A stretch of DNA of 64,000 nt from Yersinia entomophaga (GTDB lineage Bacteria; Pseudomonadota; Gammaproteobacteria; Enterobacterales; Enterobacteriaceae): NCBI RefSeq assembly GCF_001656035.1, contig NZ_CP010029.1, forward strand, positions 3,904,074 through 3,968,073. Reading direction: 5' to 3'. Of this stretch, positions 40,850 through 52,951 are shown one piece after another. The notes beneath the pieces are model-generated. The model made no database searches. It had not been told where the DNA came from and saw only the letters and a program-made list of their open reading frames with translations. The first letter of the stretch is position 1. Each line of letters starts with the position of its first letter. Made by a program: the position numbers and the translations under genes.

Positions 40850-41557
40850 ATGGCAATTAATACCTCAATGAATGACAGCTTGGACAACACTATTCCCAAT
40901 ACCGCTGCCAAGCTTCAGCAAAAACAGACTCTCGGCGGTGCTGGTAGCAGCGAAGAGATGCAAAACAGCTTTCTGACGCTGCTGGTTGCCCAGTTGAAAA
41001 ACCAGGACCCAACTAATCCTCTACAAAACAATGAATTGACCACTCAGCTGGCGCAAATCAGTACGGTACAAGGTATTGAGAAACTGAATACGACCTTGGG
41101 TTCGATTTCAGGTCAGATTGATAACGGTCAATCGTTACAGGCTAGTGCGCTCATTGGCCACGGCGTGATGGTGCCGGGCAACAGTATTCTGGCCGGTTCG
41201 AAGGACGACATCGTGAGTACGACGCCGTTCGGTATGGAACTGGTGCGCGGAGCCGACAAAGTGACCGCCACTATCAGCGATACCAACGGTAACGTGGTCA
41301 AAACTATTGAATTCCCTGGTGGTTTAGAGGCAGGCGTTCATGTCTTTACTTGGGATGGCAAGCTGGAAGACGGCAGCAACGCACCGGATGGCGCCTACAG
41401 CGTCAGTATCGCCGCCAGCAGCGGTGTGGAGTCACTGAACCCAACGGCGCTGAGCTTTGGCGTGGTGAACGGTGTCACCAAGGGCGCTCAGGGTACCAAG
41501 CTGGATCTCGGCCCGCGTGGCACCGTGACGATGGATGAAGTTCGCCAGATTCTGTAA
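40850..41557 (+). CDS. flgD: Hook scaffolding protein FlgD
   Basis: The 235-residue hook cap has the N-terminal region with SFLTLLVAQLKNQDPTNPLQ (about residues 40-60), which marks the family, then a Tudor/fibronectin-like domain with GMELVRGADKVT and DGAYSV. It caps the growing hook and is discarded. GGAG precedes the ATG. Confidence 0.95.
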   Translation: MAINTSMNDSLDNTIPNTAAKLQQKQTLGGAGSSEEMQNSFLTLLVAQLKNQDPTNPLQNNELTTQLAQISTVQGIEKLNTTLGSISGQIDNGQSLQASALIGHGVMVPGNSILAGSKDDIVSTTPFGMELVRGADKVTATISDTNGNVVKTIEFPGGLEAGVHVFTWDGKLEDGSNAPDGAYSVSIAASSGVESLNPTALSFGVVNGVTKGAQGTKLDLGPRGTVTMDEVRQIL

Positions 41558-41679
41558 GTCCGCTGCTTCGTGCACGGAAGGCATTTTGATAAAGCAGTGG
41601 GCCAGACAAGAGTTTGGTTCTCTCATTTACCCGGCGTTTTGATGTTGTATCAACGCCTTGAATCCTAACGGAGAGTAAC

Positions 41680-42915
41680 ATGGGTTTTTCTCAAGCAGTC
41701 AGCGGTTTAAACGCAGCGTCTAGTAATCTGGATGTGATCGGTAACAACATTGCCAACTCGGCTACCTCTGGTTTTAAAGCAGGTTCCGTATCTTTCGCCG
41801 ATATGTTTGCCGGTTCTCAAACCGGTATGGGCGTAAAAGTTGCCGGTATCACTCAGGACTTCAACGACGGTACCCCAACCACCACTAACCGTCGTTTGGA
41901 TCTGGCTATCAGCCAAAGCGGTTTCTTCCGTATGCAAGACAGCAGCGGCGGTATTTTCTACGCGCGTAACGGCCAGTTCAAACTGGATGAAAACCGTAAC
42001 ATCGTTAACCAGCAAGGCTTGCACCTGACCGGCTATCCTGCCACAGGTACACCGCCAACGGTTCAGCAGGGTGCTCAGCCGATTCCGCTGACGATTCCAC
42101 AGGGCATGATCAGCGCGAAAGCGACCACTTCCGGCAACATGGTCGCTAACCTGAATTCATCTCACAAGCCAATCACCGAAACTTTTGATCCGGCTAAGCC
42201 TGATACTTATAGCTTCGTCAACAATATCACCACCTTCGATAGTCTGGGTAACAGCCACGATGTCAGCGTGTTCTTTGTGAAAACCAAAGACAACACCTGG
42301 GACGTGTACACCCAAGACACCAGCGTGGCCGGTTCTAAAGCCGACAAGCAAGGCACCATGAACTTCGATACCAACGGTCTGCTCACCGGCACGACCGATG
42401 GGGCAGGTGCTCCAAGCGCAACGCCATTCACTCTGAATGTGCCAATGTCCGCATTGAATGGTGCGCCAGCGCAGACGTTTACACTGAATCTGGCCGGTGC
42501 CAAGCAGCAGAATACCGGTACTGACAGCATCTCAGCCCAGAACCAAACCGGCTATGCGGCAGGTGAGTTTACTGGCTTCCAGATCGAAAAAGACGGTTCC
42601 GTGATCGGTACTTACTCTAACCAACAGAAACAGCTGCTGGGCCAGATCGTACTGACTAACTTTGCTAACCCAGAAGGCTTGTCTTCACAGGGCGATAACG
42701 TTTGGAAAGAAACTGCGGCTTCCGGTAACGCGATTCTGGGTACGGCAGGCGGTGGTGGTTTCGGTACGCTGACCAGCGGTGCGTTGGAATCTTCCAACGT
42801 GGATCTGAGTAAAGAACTGGTAAATATGATCGTTGCCCAGCGCAACTACCAGTCCAACGCCCAGACCATCAAAACCCAGGATCAGATCTTACAAACTCTG
42901 GTCAACCTGCGCTAA
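41680..42915 (+). CDS. flgE: Hook protein FlgE
   Basis: The 411-residue main hook subunit begins MGFSQAVSGLNAASSNLDV, has GNNIANSATSGFKAG near residue 25 and ends with ELVNMIVAQRNYQSNAQTIK. The middle domains (about 70-360) face the outside and are the most variable. It is slightly longer than E. coli FlgE (402). CGGAGAG precedes the ATG. Confidence 0.96.
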   Translation: MGFSQAVSGLNAASSNLDVIGNNIANSATSGFKAGSVSFADMFAGSQTGMGVKVAGITQDFNDGTPTTTNRRLDLAISQSGFFRMQDSSGGIFYARNGQFKLDENRNIVNQQGLHLTGYPATGTPPTVQQGAQPIPLTIPQGMISAKATTSGNMVANLNSSHKPITETFDPAKPDTYSFVNNITTFDSLGNSHDVSVFFVKTKDNTWDVYTQDTSVAGSKADKQGTMNFDTNGLLTGTTDGAGAPSATPFTLNVPMSALNGAPAQTFTLNLAGAKQQNTGTDSISAQNQTGYAAGEFTGFQIEKDGSVIGTYSNQQKQLLGQIVLTNFANPEGLSSQGDNVWKETAASGNAILGTAGGGGFGTLTSGALESSNVDLSKELVNMIVAQRNYQSNAQTIKTQDQILQTLVNLR

Positions 42916-42936
42916 TCGCGCTAACGGGATAGCAGC

Positions 42937-44501
<1,565 letters not shown>

Positions 44502-44512
44502 GATAGCTTTCG

Positions 44513-44530
44513 GGGGGCTGGATTGCCCCC
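44513..44530 (+). terminator. GC hairpin between flgG and flgH
   Basis: GGGGGC, 6-nt loop, GCCCCC, without a U-run. Likely an attenuator or RNA-stability element inside the operon. Confidence 0.45.
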
Positions 44531-44605
44531 TGACTGCGTTAGGCCGATTGGAATTTTGGGGTTCAAGGCAGCTTACCCCTTTGGTTACAGGTAATAAAAA
44601 CAGAG

Positions 44606-45322
44606 ATGGATACTTCGCCGTTCAGAAAATTAAGTGGATTGAGATGGGTCTGTGCGCCAACAATGGCGGTGCTGCTGCTCAATGGCTGTGCGTATATTCC
44701 GCATAAACCACTGGTGGATGGCACCACCTCTGCGCAACCCGCGCCAGCGAGTGCGCCCTTGCCGAATGGCTCAATATTTCAGGCTGTTCAGCCGATGAAC
44801 TATGGCTATCAGCCGCTATTTGAAGACCGTCGCCCGCGCAATATCGGCGACACGCTAACCATTACCTTGCAGGAAAACGTCAGCGCCAGCAAAAGCTCTT
44901 CTGCCAACGCCAGCCGTAACGGTGCCAGCAAATTTGGCGTAGCCACTGCGCCGCGCTATCTGGAAGGTTTACTGGGCAACGCCCGTGCCGATCTGGATAT
45001 TTCCGGCGATAGCACCTTTGGCGGCAAAGGTGGAGCCAATGCCAATAACACCTTTAACGGCACTATTACCGTGACCGTGGATCGGGTTCTGGCCAACGGT
45101 AACCTGCATGTCGTGGGGGAGAAGCAGATTGCAATCAACCAGGGAACCGAGTTTATTCGTTTCTCCGGGGTCGTCAATCCGCGCACCATCAGCGGCAGCA
45201 ACACCGTTACCTCAACTCAGGTGGCGGACGCACGTATCGAATACGTGGGTAATGGCTATATCAATGAAGCGCAAACCATGGGCTGGTTGCAGCGGTTCTT
45301 CCTTAATGTTTCGCCGTTCTAA
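44606..45322 (+). CDS. flgH: L-ring lipoprotein FlgH
   Basis: The 238-residue outer-membrane lipoprotein has a signal peptide ending in the lipobox LLNGC (Cys near residue 28), then [20 protein letters not shown] sequence (here [19 protein letters not shown]) and the conserved end [10 protein letters not shown]. It polymerises into the L ring around the distal rod. The ribosome site is weak, with AGGT at a distance. Confidence 0.95.
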   Translation: MDTSPFRKLSGLRWVCAPTMAVLLLNGCAYIPHKPLVDGTTSAQPAPASAPLPNGSIFQAVQPMNYGYQPLFEDRRPRNIGDTLTITLQENVSASKSSSANASRNGASKFGVATAPRYLEGLLGNARADLDISGDSTFGGKGGANANNTFNGTITVTVDRVLANGNLHVVGEKQIAINQGTEFIRFSGVVNPRTISGSNTVTSTQVADARIEYVGNGYINEAQTMGWLQRFFLNVSPF

Positions 45323-45333
45323 GAGGCCGATTA

Positions 45334-46443
45334 ATGCGTAAACAATCTCTCATCCCGCTTTTTGCCGCACTGTTGTCATTGGTGTGGCTGCCGGCATCGG
45401 CAGAGCGAATTCGTGATTTGGTTACCGTTCAGGGCGTGCGGGATAACGCCCTGATTGGCTACGGGCTGGTCGTGGGGCTGGATGGCTCCGGTGACCAGAC
45501 CATGCAGACTCCCTTTACCACTCAAAGCCTGAGCAACATGTTGTCCCAGTTAGGGATTACTGTGCCGCCGGGCACCAATATGCAGCTGAAAAACGTGGCG
45601 GCGGTGATGGTTACCGCTAAATTGCCTGCGTTTTCTCGCACTGGGCAAACCATCGATGTGGTGGTTTCTTCCATGGGTAACGCCAAAAGTATTCGCGGTG
45701 GGACTTTGCTGATGACTCCGCTGAAAGGCGTGGATAATCAGGTTTATGCGTTGGCGCAGGGCAACGTTCTGGTCGGAGGCGCAGGGGCGTCTTCAGGCGG
45801 CAGCAGCGTAACCGTTAACCAGTTGACCGGTGGACGAATCAGCAATGGCGCGACCATAGAACGAGAATTACCGACTACCTTTGGCAGCAGCGGCGTGCTT
45901 AACCTTCAGTTAAATAACGAAGATTTTACGCTGGCGCAGCAGATAAGCGATGCGATAAACCGTTCGCGTGGCTTCGGTTCTGCCACCGCGATTGACGCCC
46001 GTACCATTCAGGTTCTGGTGCCAAGCGGTAGCAGCTCACAGGTGCGTTTCCTGGCCGATATTCAGAATATTCCAGTTAATGTCGATCCGGGCGATGCCAA
46101 GGTCATTATCAATTCCCGCACCGGCTCGGTGGTGATGAACCGTAACGTTGTGCTGGATTCTTGTGCGGTGGCGCAGGGCAATCTGTCGGTTGTGGTGGAT
46201 AAACAAAATACCGTAAGCCAGCCGGATACGCCGTTCGGCGGCGGTCAGACCGTTGTCACGCCAAATACCCAGATATCCGTACGTCAGGAAGGGGGCGCGC
46301 TGCAAAAAGTGAATGCCAGCCCGAATCTGAACAACGTTATTCGCGCGCTGAATTCTCTGGGCGCAACGCCAATCGACCTGATGTCTATTTTGCAGGCGAT
46401 GGAAAGCGCCGGCTGTCTGCGGGCTAAACTGGAAATTATTTGA
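45334..46443 (+). CDS. flgI: P-ring protein FlgI
   Basis: The 369-residue periplasmic ring subunit has a Sec signal peptide (cut after PASA, about residue 23), then [20 protein letters not shown] and [17 protein letters not shown]. The C-terminal part includes [20 protein letters not shown]. FlgA assists its assembly. The stop overlaps the flgJ start (TGATG). Confidence 0.96.
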   Translation: MRKQSLIPLFAALLSLVWLPASAERIRDLVTVQGVRDNALIGYGLVVGLDGSGDQTMQTPFTTQSLSNMLSQLGITVPPGTNMQLKNVAAVMVTAKLPAFSRTGQTIDVVVSSMGNAKSIRGGTLLMTPLKGVDNQVYALAQGNVLVGGAGASSGGSSVTVNQLTGGRISNGATIERELPTTFGSSGVLNLQLNNEDFTLAQQISDAINRSRGFGSATAIDARTIQVLVPSGSSSQVRFLADIQNIPVNVDPGDAKVIINSRTGSVVMNRNVVLDSCAVAQGNLSVVVDKQNTVSQPDTPFGGGQTVVTPNTQISVRQEGGALQKVNASPNLNNVIRALNSLGATPIDLMSILQAMESAGCLRAKLEII

Positions 46444-47384
46444 TGAGCGATTTGATGGCCATGTCCGGGGCGGCATACGACGCCCAATCCCTGAACGCCT
46501 TAAAGCGTGATGTGGCAAAAGATCCGCAGGGCAACCTAAAACAGGTGGCTCAGCAGGTCGAAGGGATGTTTGTGCAAATGATGCTGAAAAGTATGCGTTC
46601 CGCCATGCCGGAAGACGGCCCGCTGAGCAGCGACCAAACCCGGCTCTATACCTCTATGTATGACCAGCAGATTGCGCAGGAAATGTCGGTGAAAGGTCTC
46701 GGCCTGGCCGATATGATGGTGAAGCAACTTTCCGGTAGCCAGTCGCCAAGTGAAACGGCCGGTACTGTGCCGATGGCGCTGGATAAAGAAGTCATGCAAA
46801 CCCTGCCGGCGCAGGCGCTGGCGCAGATGATGCGTCGGGCAATTCCCACGCCGCCGCCGGAAGGTACCAGCCCGCTGTCGCTCAATAACAATAACTTTGT
46901 TTCGCGTTTGTCGATCCCGGCCAAAATGGCCAGCCAACAGAGTGGCATTCCTCATCAACTGATTGTGGCTCAGGCGGCGCTGGAATCAGGCTGGGGGCGC
47001 CGCGAGATCCCGACGGCGGAAGGCAAATCCAGCTACAACCTGTTTGGTATTAAAGCAGGCAGCAATTGGGAAGGGCCGGTTAGTGAAATCACAACCACTG
47101 AGTACGAGCAAGGCGTGGCGAAGAAAACCAAGGCCAGCTTCCGCGTTTACGGTTCTTACGTCGAAGCGATTAGCGACTACGTCAAATTGCTGACCAAAAA
47201 TCCTCGCTATGCGGAAGTGGCGGCGGCGAATACGCCGGAGCAGGCGGCACATGCCTTGCAGCGAGCGGGTTACGCAACCGATCCACAATACGCGCAGAAA
47301 TTGGTGGGCGTTATTCAGCAAATGAAGAGCGCTGGGAATCAGGCGGTCAAAGCCTATACCCATGATTTAAGTCAAATTTTCTAA
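46443..47384 (+). CDS. flgJ: Rod cap and peptidoglycan hydrolase FlgJ
   Basis: The 313-residue protein is the same length as E. coli FlgJ. The N-terminal rod-cap domain (about 1-150, with QVEGMFVQMMLKSMRSAMP) is followed by a glycoside hydrolase family 73 muramidase domain; the catalytic glutamate is in AQAALESGWGRREIP. It opens the peptidoglycan for the rod. The ATG at 46443 overlaps the flgI stop by 1 nt. A strong terminator follows, so flgKL is transcribed mainly from its own promoter. Confidence 0.96.
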   Translation: MSDLMAMSGAAYDAQSLNALKRDVAKDPQGNLKQVAQQVEGMFVQMMLKSMRSAMPEDGPLSSDQTRLYTSMYDQQIAQEMSVKGLGLADMMVKQLSGSQSPSETAGTVPMALDKEVMQTLPAQALAQMMRRAIPTPPPEGTSPLSLNNNNFVSRLSIPAKMASQQSGIPHQLIVAQAALESGWGRREIPTAEGKSSYNLFGIKAGSNWEGPVSEITTTEYEQGVAKKTKASFRVYGSYVEAISDYVKLLTKNPRYAEVAAANTPEQAAHALQRAGYATDPQYAQKLVGVIQQMKSAGNQAVKAYTHDLSQIF

Positions 47385-47420
47385 CGGCAGGCAGCAAACT
47401 GACGGCGTAAAACCCCGACC

Positions 47421-47453
47421 GCCCTGTGATTTATCCCCGGGCGGTTTTTTTTA
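47421..47453 (+). terminator. Rho-independent terminator after flgJ
   Basis: ACCGCCC and GGGCGGT flank a 13-15-nt loop and are followed by a long T-run. Confidence 0.9.
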
Positions 47454-47508
47454 GCAGGAATATCGCCGTAATCCATCGGGAAAAATGGGTATTTTTTGCC
47501 AAATTTAC

Positions 47509-47535
47509 TCAAGTTATCCGATCTTTGGCCGATAA
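47509..47535 (+). promoter_or_regulatory. Sigma-28 promoter of flgKL
   Basis: TCAAGTTA, 11 nt, GCCGATAA: a perfect FliA -10 with exact spacing and a -35 with two mismatches. It is about 100 bp before flgK. Confidence 0.9.
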
Positions 47536-47637
47536 ATATTACAGGCTGCGCGGGGACTTGTACCCCTCAGACAGTAACCCTATTCATCACCGCAGGTGAC
47601 ACAAACTACCGATCGCCTGCCGTAAAAGGATTTCTTT

Positions 47638-49290
47638 ATGTCCAACAATCTGATTAATACCGCGATGAGTGGTCTGAGTGCGGCGCAATACGCCCTGAGC
47701 ACCGTGGGTAATAATATTACCAACTTCCAGGTCGCCGGGTATAACCGCCAGAACGCTATTTTTGCGCAAGCGGGCGGCACCTTGTCTCCAGCGGGTTTCC
47801 TCGGTAATGGTGTTAACGTGACCGGCGTAAATCGTGAGTACAACTCCTTTATTAATAATCAGTTACGCTCAGCCCAAACTCAAAGCGCCGGTCTGACAAC
47901 TTATTACAATCAGATCTCGCAGATTGATAACCTGTTGGCGGATAAAAATAACAGCCTGTCCGTTACCATGCAGGATTTTTTCAGCAATCTAAAAGGTCTG
48001 GAAACGCTTCCTAATGACGACGCGACGCGTAAAACCGTGTTGGGTAAAGCCGAAGGTTTGGTAAACCAATTCAAGAATGCGGATAAATATCTGCAAGACA
48101 TGAATAACGGTGTTAACCAGAAAATTAGCGACAGCGTTAACCAGATTAATAACTATTCTGAGCAGATCGCCAAACTTAACGACCAGATCACCCGTTTACG
48201 CGGCAGCAGCGGCAGCGAGCCAAATGCTTTGCTCGATCAGCGCGATCAGTTGGTTAGCGAGCTGAACACCATTATTCCTGTCACCGTAACCCAGCAAGAC
48301 GGCGACGCTTATAACGTGTCCTTCGCCGGTGGTTTATCGCTGGTACAGGGGTCGAATTCTTATAATATGCGTGCAATTCCTTCTAGCGCAGACGGTACTC
48401 GTATGACCATCGGTTATGACCGCGGTCTGGGCGGTGTGGCTGAGCTGGACGAATCCCGCATTACATCCGGTTCTTTGGGCGGTACGCTGAAATTCCGCAG
48501 TGAAGCACTGGATAGCGCTCGCAACCAATTAGGGCAGTTGGCGTTGGTGATGGCCGACAGCTTTAACCAGCAGCACGAAAAAGGCTTTGATATCAACGGC
48601 GATCCAGGAGAGAAGTTCTTCAACTTTGCTCAGCCAAACAGCGTCAGCAATGCCAAAAACACCGGCACCGGCCATCTGGATGTGAGCTACAGCAACACTA
48701 GCGAAGTGCAGGCCAGTGATTACAGCATGGAATTCGACGGCACCAACTGGCAGGTTACGCGTCTATCAGATAACAGTAAAATCGCGCCTAAAACCGAAGC
48801 TGACGGCAGTCTGAGCTTTGATGGCCTGAATGTTTCTGTCGGCGCAGGCGTAGCGGCGAACGATAAGTTCACCATCAAACCGGTGGCTAATACCATTTCT
48901 AACCTGGATGTGGCAATCAAGGATTCCTCCAAAATTGCTGCTGCGGGCGCGGATCCAACCGGTGTAGACGGTGGGAAAGGCGATAATAACAACGCCAAGG
49001 CGTTACTGGATCTGCAAAACAAACAATTGGTCAACGGCAAAGCGACGTTGTCCGGTGCTTACGCCGGTTTAGTCAGTAACGTGGGTAACCAAACCAGTAC
49101 GGCGAAAGTGAACAGTACCGCGCAGTTCAATATCGTGAAGCAGCTTGATGAGCAGCAGCAGTCCATTTCCGGGGTAAACCTGGATGAAGAGTACGGCAAT
49201 CTTCAGCGTTTCCAGCAATATTACCTGGCCAATGCGCAGGTTATCCAAGTGGCTTCGACTCTGTTTAATTCCTTGCTGGAAATTCGTTAA
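47638..49290 (+). CDS. flgK: Hook-associated protein 1 FlgK
   Basis: The 550-residue hook-filament junction protein (E. coli 547) begins MSNNLINTAMSGLSAAQYAL, has VGNNITNFQVAGYNRQNAIF near residue 23, and ends with the coiled segment GVNLDEEYGNLQRFQQYYLA. FlgN is its chaperone. AAGGAT precedes the ATG. flgL follows 80 bp later in the same unit. Confidence 0.96.
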   Translation: MSNNLINTAMSGLSAAQYALSTVGNNITNFQVAGYNRQNAIFAQAGGTLSPAGFLGNGVNVTGVNREYNSFINNQLRSAQTQSAGLTTYYNQISQIDNLLADKNNSLSVTMQDFFSNLKGLETLPNDDATRKTVLGKAEGLVNQFKNADKYLQDMNNGVNQKISDSVNQINNYSEQIAKLNDQITRLRGSSGSEPNALLDQRDQLVSELNTIIPVTVTQQDGDAYNVSFAGGLSLVQGSNSYNMRAIPSSADGTRMTIGYDRGLGGVAELDESRITSGSLGGTLKFRSEALDSARNQLGQLALVMADSFNQQHEKGFDINGDPGEKFFNFAQPNSVSNAKNTGTGHLDVSYSNTSEVQASDYSMEFDGTNWQVTRLSDNSKIAPKTEADGSLSFDGLNVSVGAGVAANDKFTIKPVANTISNLDVAIKDSSKIAAAGADPTGVDGGKGDNNNAKALLDLQNKQLVNGKATLSGAYAGLVSNVGNQTSTAKVNSTAQFNIVKQLDEQQQSISGVNLDEEYGNLQRFQQYYLANAQVIQVASTLFNSLLEIR

Positions 49291-49370
49291 ACCGAACCCT
49301 GCGGGGATAAATACTCAATCACTGTTCTGCGATACGGCTCGCAGAACAGACGCTAAAAGGAACTGACATC

Positions 49371-50358
49371 GTGCGCCTTAGTACCAGCATGCTGTATCAG
49401 CAAAATATGCGCGGCATCACTGATGCCCAATCTCTGTGGTTGCAGTCTGGCCAACAGATTTCTACCGGCAAACGAGTGATTAACCCATCGGATGATCCCA
49501 TGGCAGCCTCACAGGTGATCATGCTGTCTCAGGCTCAGTCTGAGAATGCGCAATTTGCCTTAGGCCGCAGCTATGCGCGCCAGACTTCATCTTTGGAAAC
49601 CAACTTTTTGGCGCAGTCAACCAGCACCGTGCAGCAAATGCAAGCATTGGTGATCAGTGCCAGTAAAGACTCCCTGAGTGATGATGACCGAGCTTCTTAC
49701 GCGACTCAGTTGCAGGGCCTGAAGGATCAATTGTTAAATCAGGCTAACTCCACGGATGGCAACGGCAACTACATGTTTGGCGGTTTCAAGAATGACAAAC
49801 CTCCTTTCGTTGCCGATCCGGTGACCGGCGCGGTAACCTATAACGGTGGTGATGAGCCTAAGACTCAACAGGTTGATTCTTTCCGTAACATGACCGTAGG
49901 CCACACGGGGTCCAGCGTGTTTATGAGTCTGACCGCCAATGCGCGTCCGGAGCCAACGGATCCGGCTACCGGCACGACGCCAGCGTCAGAAAGCAATATT
50001 TTCAATACCATCGATACCGTATTGAACGCGCTGAAAATGCCAATGAATGGCGCATCGGAAGCAGATAAAAAAGCTCTCCGCGGATGCGATGGATAAAGGG
50101 ATTCGCGGGTTAGACAACTCGTTGAATAATATCCTGTCCGTTCAGGCCGAAATTGGTACCCAATTGCAGGAATTGGACAGTCTGGATAGCCTGGGCGACG
50201 ACCGTACTCTGATAAACAAACAACAGCTTAGCGATTTACAGGATGTAGATTGGAACGCCGCGATTTCATCCTACGTTATGCAACAAGCCGCATTACAGGC
50301 TTCGTATAAAGCTTTCAGCGATATGCAAGGCATGTCCCTGTTCCAGCTTAACCGTTAA
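49371..50358 (+). pseudogene. flgL: Hook-associated protein 3 FlgL, frameshifted
   Basis: Two overlapping frames together make one FlgL. The first starts at GTG 49371 (MRLSTSMLYQQNMRGITDAQ) and stops at 50096 after 241 residues; the second carries the rest in frame +1, from LSADAMDKGIRGLDNS to SLFQLNR at 50358. The break maps to the A6 run at 50067-50072: removing one A gives EADKKLSADAMDK, which has the same length as the Salmonella segment EADKETAAAALDK, and a 328-residue protein. So one extra base is present. If real, the product lacks the C-terminal coiled coil needed for the hook-filament junction and cells should be non-flagellate or shed filaments. A sequencing error in the homopolymer is equally possible. 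Confidence 0.85.
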
Positions 50359-50372
50359 TACCCTGCGTTCTT

Positions 50373-50404
50373 ACCCGCTGACCAGCTCGGCGGGTCCCCT
50401 TTTA
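50373..50404 (+). terminator. Terminator hairpin after flgL
   Basis: ACCCGC and GCGGGT flank an 11-nt loop, followed by CCCCTTTTAA. Confidence 0.7.
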
Positions 50405-50431
50405 AGTGTACTTAAACCGGGTGCACTTTTC

Positions 50432-50480
50432 GGTATGTCATCTTTTCCCACTAAGGTTTGGGATGGCATACCACCTTTTT
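50432..50480 (+). terminator. Second, larger terminator hairpin between flgL and fliR
   Basis: GGTATGTCATC pairs with GATGGCATACC (11 bp with one G-U) across an 18-20-nt loop, followed by ACCTTTTTATT. A near-palindrome TTTAAGT/ACTTAAA (50401-50416) lies between the two terminators. Confidence 0.75.
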
Positions 50481-50630
50481 ATTCGTCCCCCCATCTTTAG
50501 CCTCGTTTCAAGTTAACTTCCAACCCTAAAGCATCGCTATAACAATCCGTTATGGCAGAGTGATTATTGCTATTGCTGCAAGTAATTAGTGACGTGAAAT
50601 GATGGGGCTCAGAGAAAGAGGGCGCTAGCT

Positions 50631-51410
50631 TCAGGCCATCCCGCCAACAACACCGGCCAGACGATCGAAGAACTCACCGAACAGATGCTCGCAGTAGGGA
50701 GCAAGACTCGGCATTAACAAGCCCAGAACCAGCATACCTATGGTTAAAGTGAGGGGGAAACCGATCACGAATACCGAAAGCTGCGGCGTCATGCGGTTTA
50801 ACATCCCCAGTGCCATGTTTAGCGTGAGCAGAATAGTGATCATGGGTAACGCGAGCATAAGTCCACTGATAAAGATCAGAGAACCGATCTCGGTTAAGGC
50901 GCGGAACCCGCCGCCGTTTAGGGGCGCAAACTGAATGGGCAGCGTGTGGAAGCTGTCGGACAACATAGAAATCAGCCATAAATGGCCGTTGAGGGACAAA
51001 AAGAGCAGCATTGCGATTAGATTCAGCAATCGCGCCAGCACGGGCATATTGGGGCCACCGGAGGGATCGAAGAAGGTAGCGAAAGACAGCCCCATTTGTA
51101 ACCCGATGATTTCCCCCGCTAAACGAATGGCTGCAAAGGCGAACTGCATGGTCAGGCCAATAGCGACGCCGATGATCACTTGCTGAATGGCGACCCAAAT
51201 AGCGCCGACGGAAAAAATGGGAATATCAATGACCGGCAGGGACGGTGCAATCAGAAAGGTAATCATTACCCCAAGGCCGACTTTGACCTTACGGTTGATC
51301 GATTTTTCATTCAGAACCGGCGCGGTGCTGATCAGCGCCAATACACGAACCAGCGGCCAAAAATATTGGCTGACTAAATGGCTAAGCTGGCTGGTATCAA
51401 AAGAAAGCAT
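50631..51410 (-). CDS. fliR: Flagellar export protein FliR
   Basis: The 259-residue export gate component (E. coli 261) has about six hydrophobic segments and the conserved [21 protein letters not shown] stretch, split here as [20 protein letters not shown]. With FliP and FliQ it makes the core channel. The start lies 2 bp after the fliQ stop. It is the last gene of fliLMNOPQR. Confidence 0.95.
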   Translation of the reverse strand: MLSFDTSQLSHLVSQYFWPLVRVLALISTAPVLNEKSINRKVKVGLGVMITFLIAPSLPVIDIPIFSVGAIWVAIQQVIIGVAIGLTMQFAFAAIRLAGEIIGLQMGLSFATFFDPSGGPNMPVLARLLNLIAMLLFLSLNGHLWLISMLSDSFHTLPIQFAPLNGGGFRALTEIGSLIFISGLMLALPMITILLTLNMALGMLNRMTPQLSVFVIGFPLTLTIGMLVLGLLMPSLAPYCEHLFGEFFDRLAGVVGGMA

Positions 51411-51412
51411 GT

Positions 51413-51682
51413 TTAGCCGATCAGCGTAGGCAAGCTGGTGAAAAGATTACGCATGTAATCCAGAATCAAATTCAGCATCCATGGCCCGGCGATAACCAAA
51501 GTGGCGAAGACTGCCAGAATTTTAGGAATGAAAGACAGGGTCATTTCGTTAATCTGCGTGGCGGCCTGTAGCAGGCTGACCAACAGACCGCTGACCAACG
51601 CCGCCAGCAATAGCGGCGCGGCCAGTGCCAGGGCGATTTTCATCGCTTCAGTGCCAAGCGCCATTACCGATTCAGGAGTCAT
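51413..51682 (-). CDS. fliQ: Flagellar export protein FliQ
   Basis: The 89-residue protein, the same length as in E. coli, begins [20 protein letters not shown] and consists of two membrane-spanning helices around [17 protein letters not shown]. It is the helical-hairpin subunit of the export gate. AGGTAGG precedes the ATG. Confidence 0.95.
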   Translation of the reverse strand: MTPESVMALGTEAMKIALALAAPLLLAALVSGLLVSLLQAATQINEMTLSFIPKILAVFATLVIAGPWMLNLILDYMRNLFTSLPTLIG

Positions 51683-51725
51683 AGCCTACCTTTGTATAAA
51701 ATGAGCTGGATGAGATAATTTCAGG

Positions 51726-52517
51726 CTAACTGTAGAAACTTTGCGCCAGTGAACCTAGCAGCAATTGCCAGCCGTCCACCAGAACAAACAACATCAGCTT
51801 AAAGGGGAGCGAGATCGTCGCCGGCGGCACCATCATCATACCGAGGGCCATTAATACGCTAGCGACCACCAAATCGATAATCAGGAACGGAATAAATACG
51901 GTAAAACCGATCTGGAAGGCGGTTTTCAGCTCGCTGGTGACGTAGGCCGGAAGCAAAATACGCATTGGCACCGCTTCTGGGCCTTCAAACGCAGGCAGAT
52001 TGGCTAAACGGGCGTACAGCGCCAAATCGGTTTCCCGGGTTTGTCGCAGCATAAATTCCCGCAGCGGCTGTGAGCCTTTATCTATGGCGATGTCCATGGT
52101 GATCTTATCCTGGCTAAACGGCAGATAAGCATCCTGATAAACTTTGTCGAACACCGGTGACATGATAAAGAAGGTCAAAAACAGCGCCAGACCTAACAAA
52201 ACCTGATTCGGCGGTGCCGATGGCGTGCCGAGGGCGTTACGTAACAAACCCAGCACGATAATGATTCGGGTAAAACTGGTCATCATCAGCAACGCCGCCG
52301 GTAAGAAGCTCAGCGAAGTGATCAGGACTAAGGTTTGTACCGGTAGTGACCAGCTTTGCCCGCCGTTGGCGAGAGGCTGGCTGATAATACCGGGTAATTG
52401 CGCAAACACCGCCGGTGAGAACAACAGGGCGGTGAAAGTGAATAGGGGGGTAAGCAGACGGCGCATCCGCACCGTTAAGGCAAAAGTGGCCTTGAATTCA
52501 GGGCGCTGAGACGTCAT
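51726..52517 (-). CDS. fliP: Flagellar export protein FliP
   Basis: The 263-residue export gate subunit is highly conserved: [20 protein letters not shown], then [20 protein letters not shown] and [20 protein letters not shown] cleavable signal sequence ([15 protein letters not shown]) is typical of FliP. The ATG at 52517 overlaps the fliO stop as ATGA; a start at 52466 ([10 protein letters not shown]) would match the 245-residue E. coli form better. I list the coupled start, but the shorter one is quite possible. Confidence 0.94.
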   Translation of the reverse strand: MTSQRPEFKATFALTVRMRRLLTPLFTFTALLFSPAVFAQLPGIISQPLANGGQSWSLPVQTLVLITSLSFLPAALLMMTSFTRIIIVLGLLRNALGTPSAPPNQVLLGLALFLTFFIMSPVFDKVYQDAYLPFSQDKITMDIAIDKGSQPLREFMLRQTRETDLALYARLANLPAFEGPEAVPMRILLPAYVTSELKTAFQIGFTVFIPFLIIDLVVASVLMALGMMMVPPATISLPFKLMLFVLVDGWQLLLGSLAQSFYS

Positions 52518-52951
52518 GCCGATTTTTCCGGGTGTTTCAGGATTTTTTGCAGTAGCTGACGAAAATCAGCCGGTTTAGTGGTATCTGGCTCGACGGTAGG
52601 GTCTACCGGAGGGCGTTCCATCGTGTGCAACTGAGTGACCTGCTGTGAAGTGACGCCCAGCACTAACCAGGTGTTATCTACTTCCACAATGACTACGCGC
52701 TCGCGCTGGCCAACCTGACAGCTAGCGCGCACATTCAGCAATTTGTTATTGCGCGCCTGCGGAGCAAAGCCCAGCCGTTTTACCAGCCAGGCACCGCACA
52801 GAATCAGTAAAATAACGCCGCCGAGAACGCTGCCAACCTGCGTTAATACCGCACCAGCCGGAAGGGCAGGTGCCGCGGGAACGGCTGTTTGGCTACTCAC
52901 TCCAGGGTGAGAATTGGCGAAACCGGTGACCGGCGTTTGTGCTTCACTCAT
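52514..52951 (-). CDS. fliO: Flagellar export assembly factor FliO
   Basis: The 145-residue protein has one membrane helix ([20 protein letters not shown], about residues 39-58) and a small cytoplasmic domain with [20 protein letters not shown] and [15 protein letters not shown]. It assists FliP ring assembly. The N-terminal extension before the helix is Ala/Pro-rich. It adjoins fliN (the stop and start overlap by 1 nt) and overlaps fliP. Confidence 0.93.
   Translation of the reverse strand: MSEAQTPVTGFANSHPGVSSQTAVPAAPALPAGAVLTQVGSVLGGVILLILCGAWLVKRLGFAPQARNNKLLNVRASCQVGQRERVVIVEVDNTWLVLGVTSQQVTQLHTMERPPVDPTVEPDTTKPADFRQLLQKILKHPEKSA

Noticed and set aside
50060..50080. Programmed -1 frameshifting at the A-run of flgL
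   Set aside because: The second frame needs +1 (or -2), not -1, so a dnaX-type slippery site does not explain it; a one-base insertion does.
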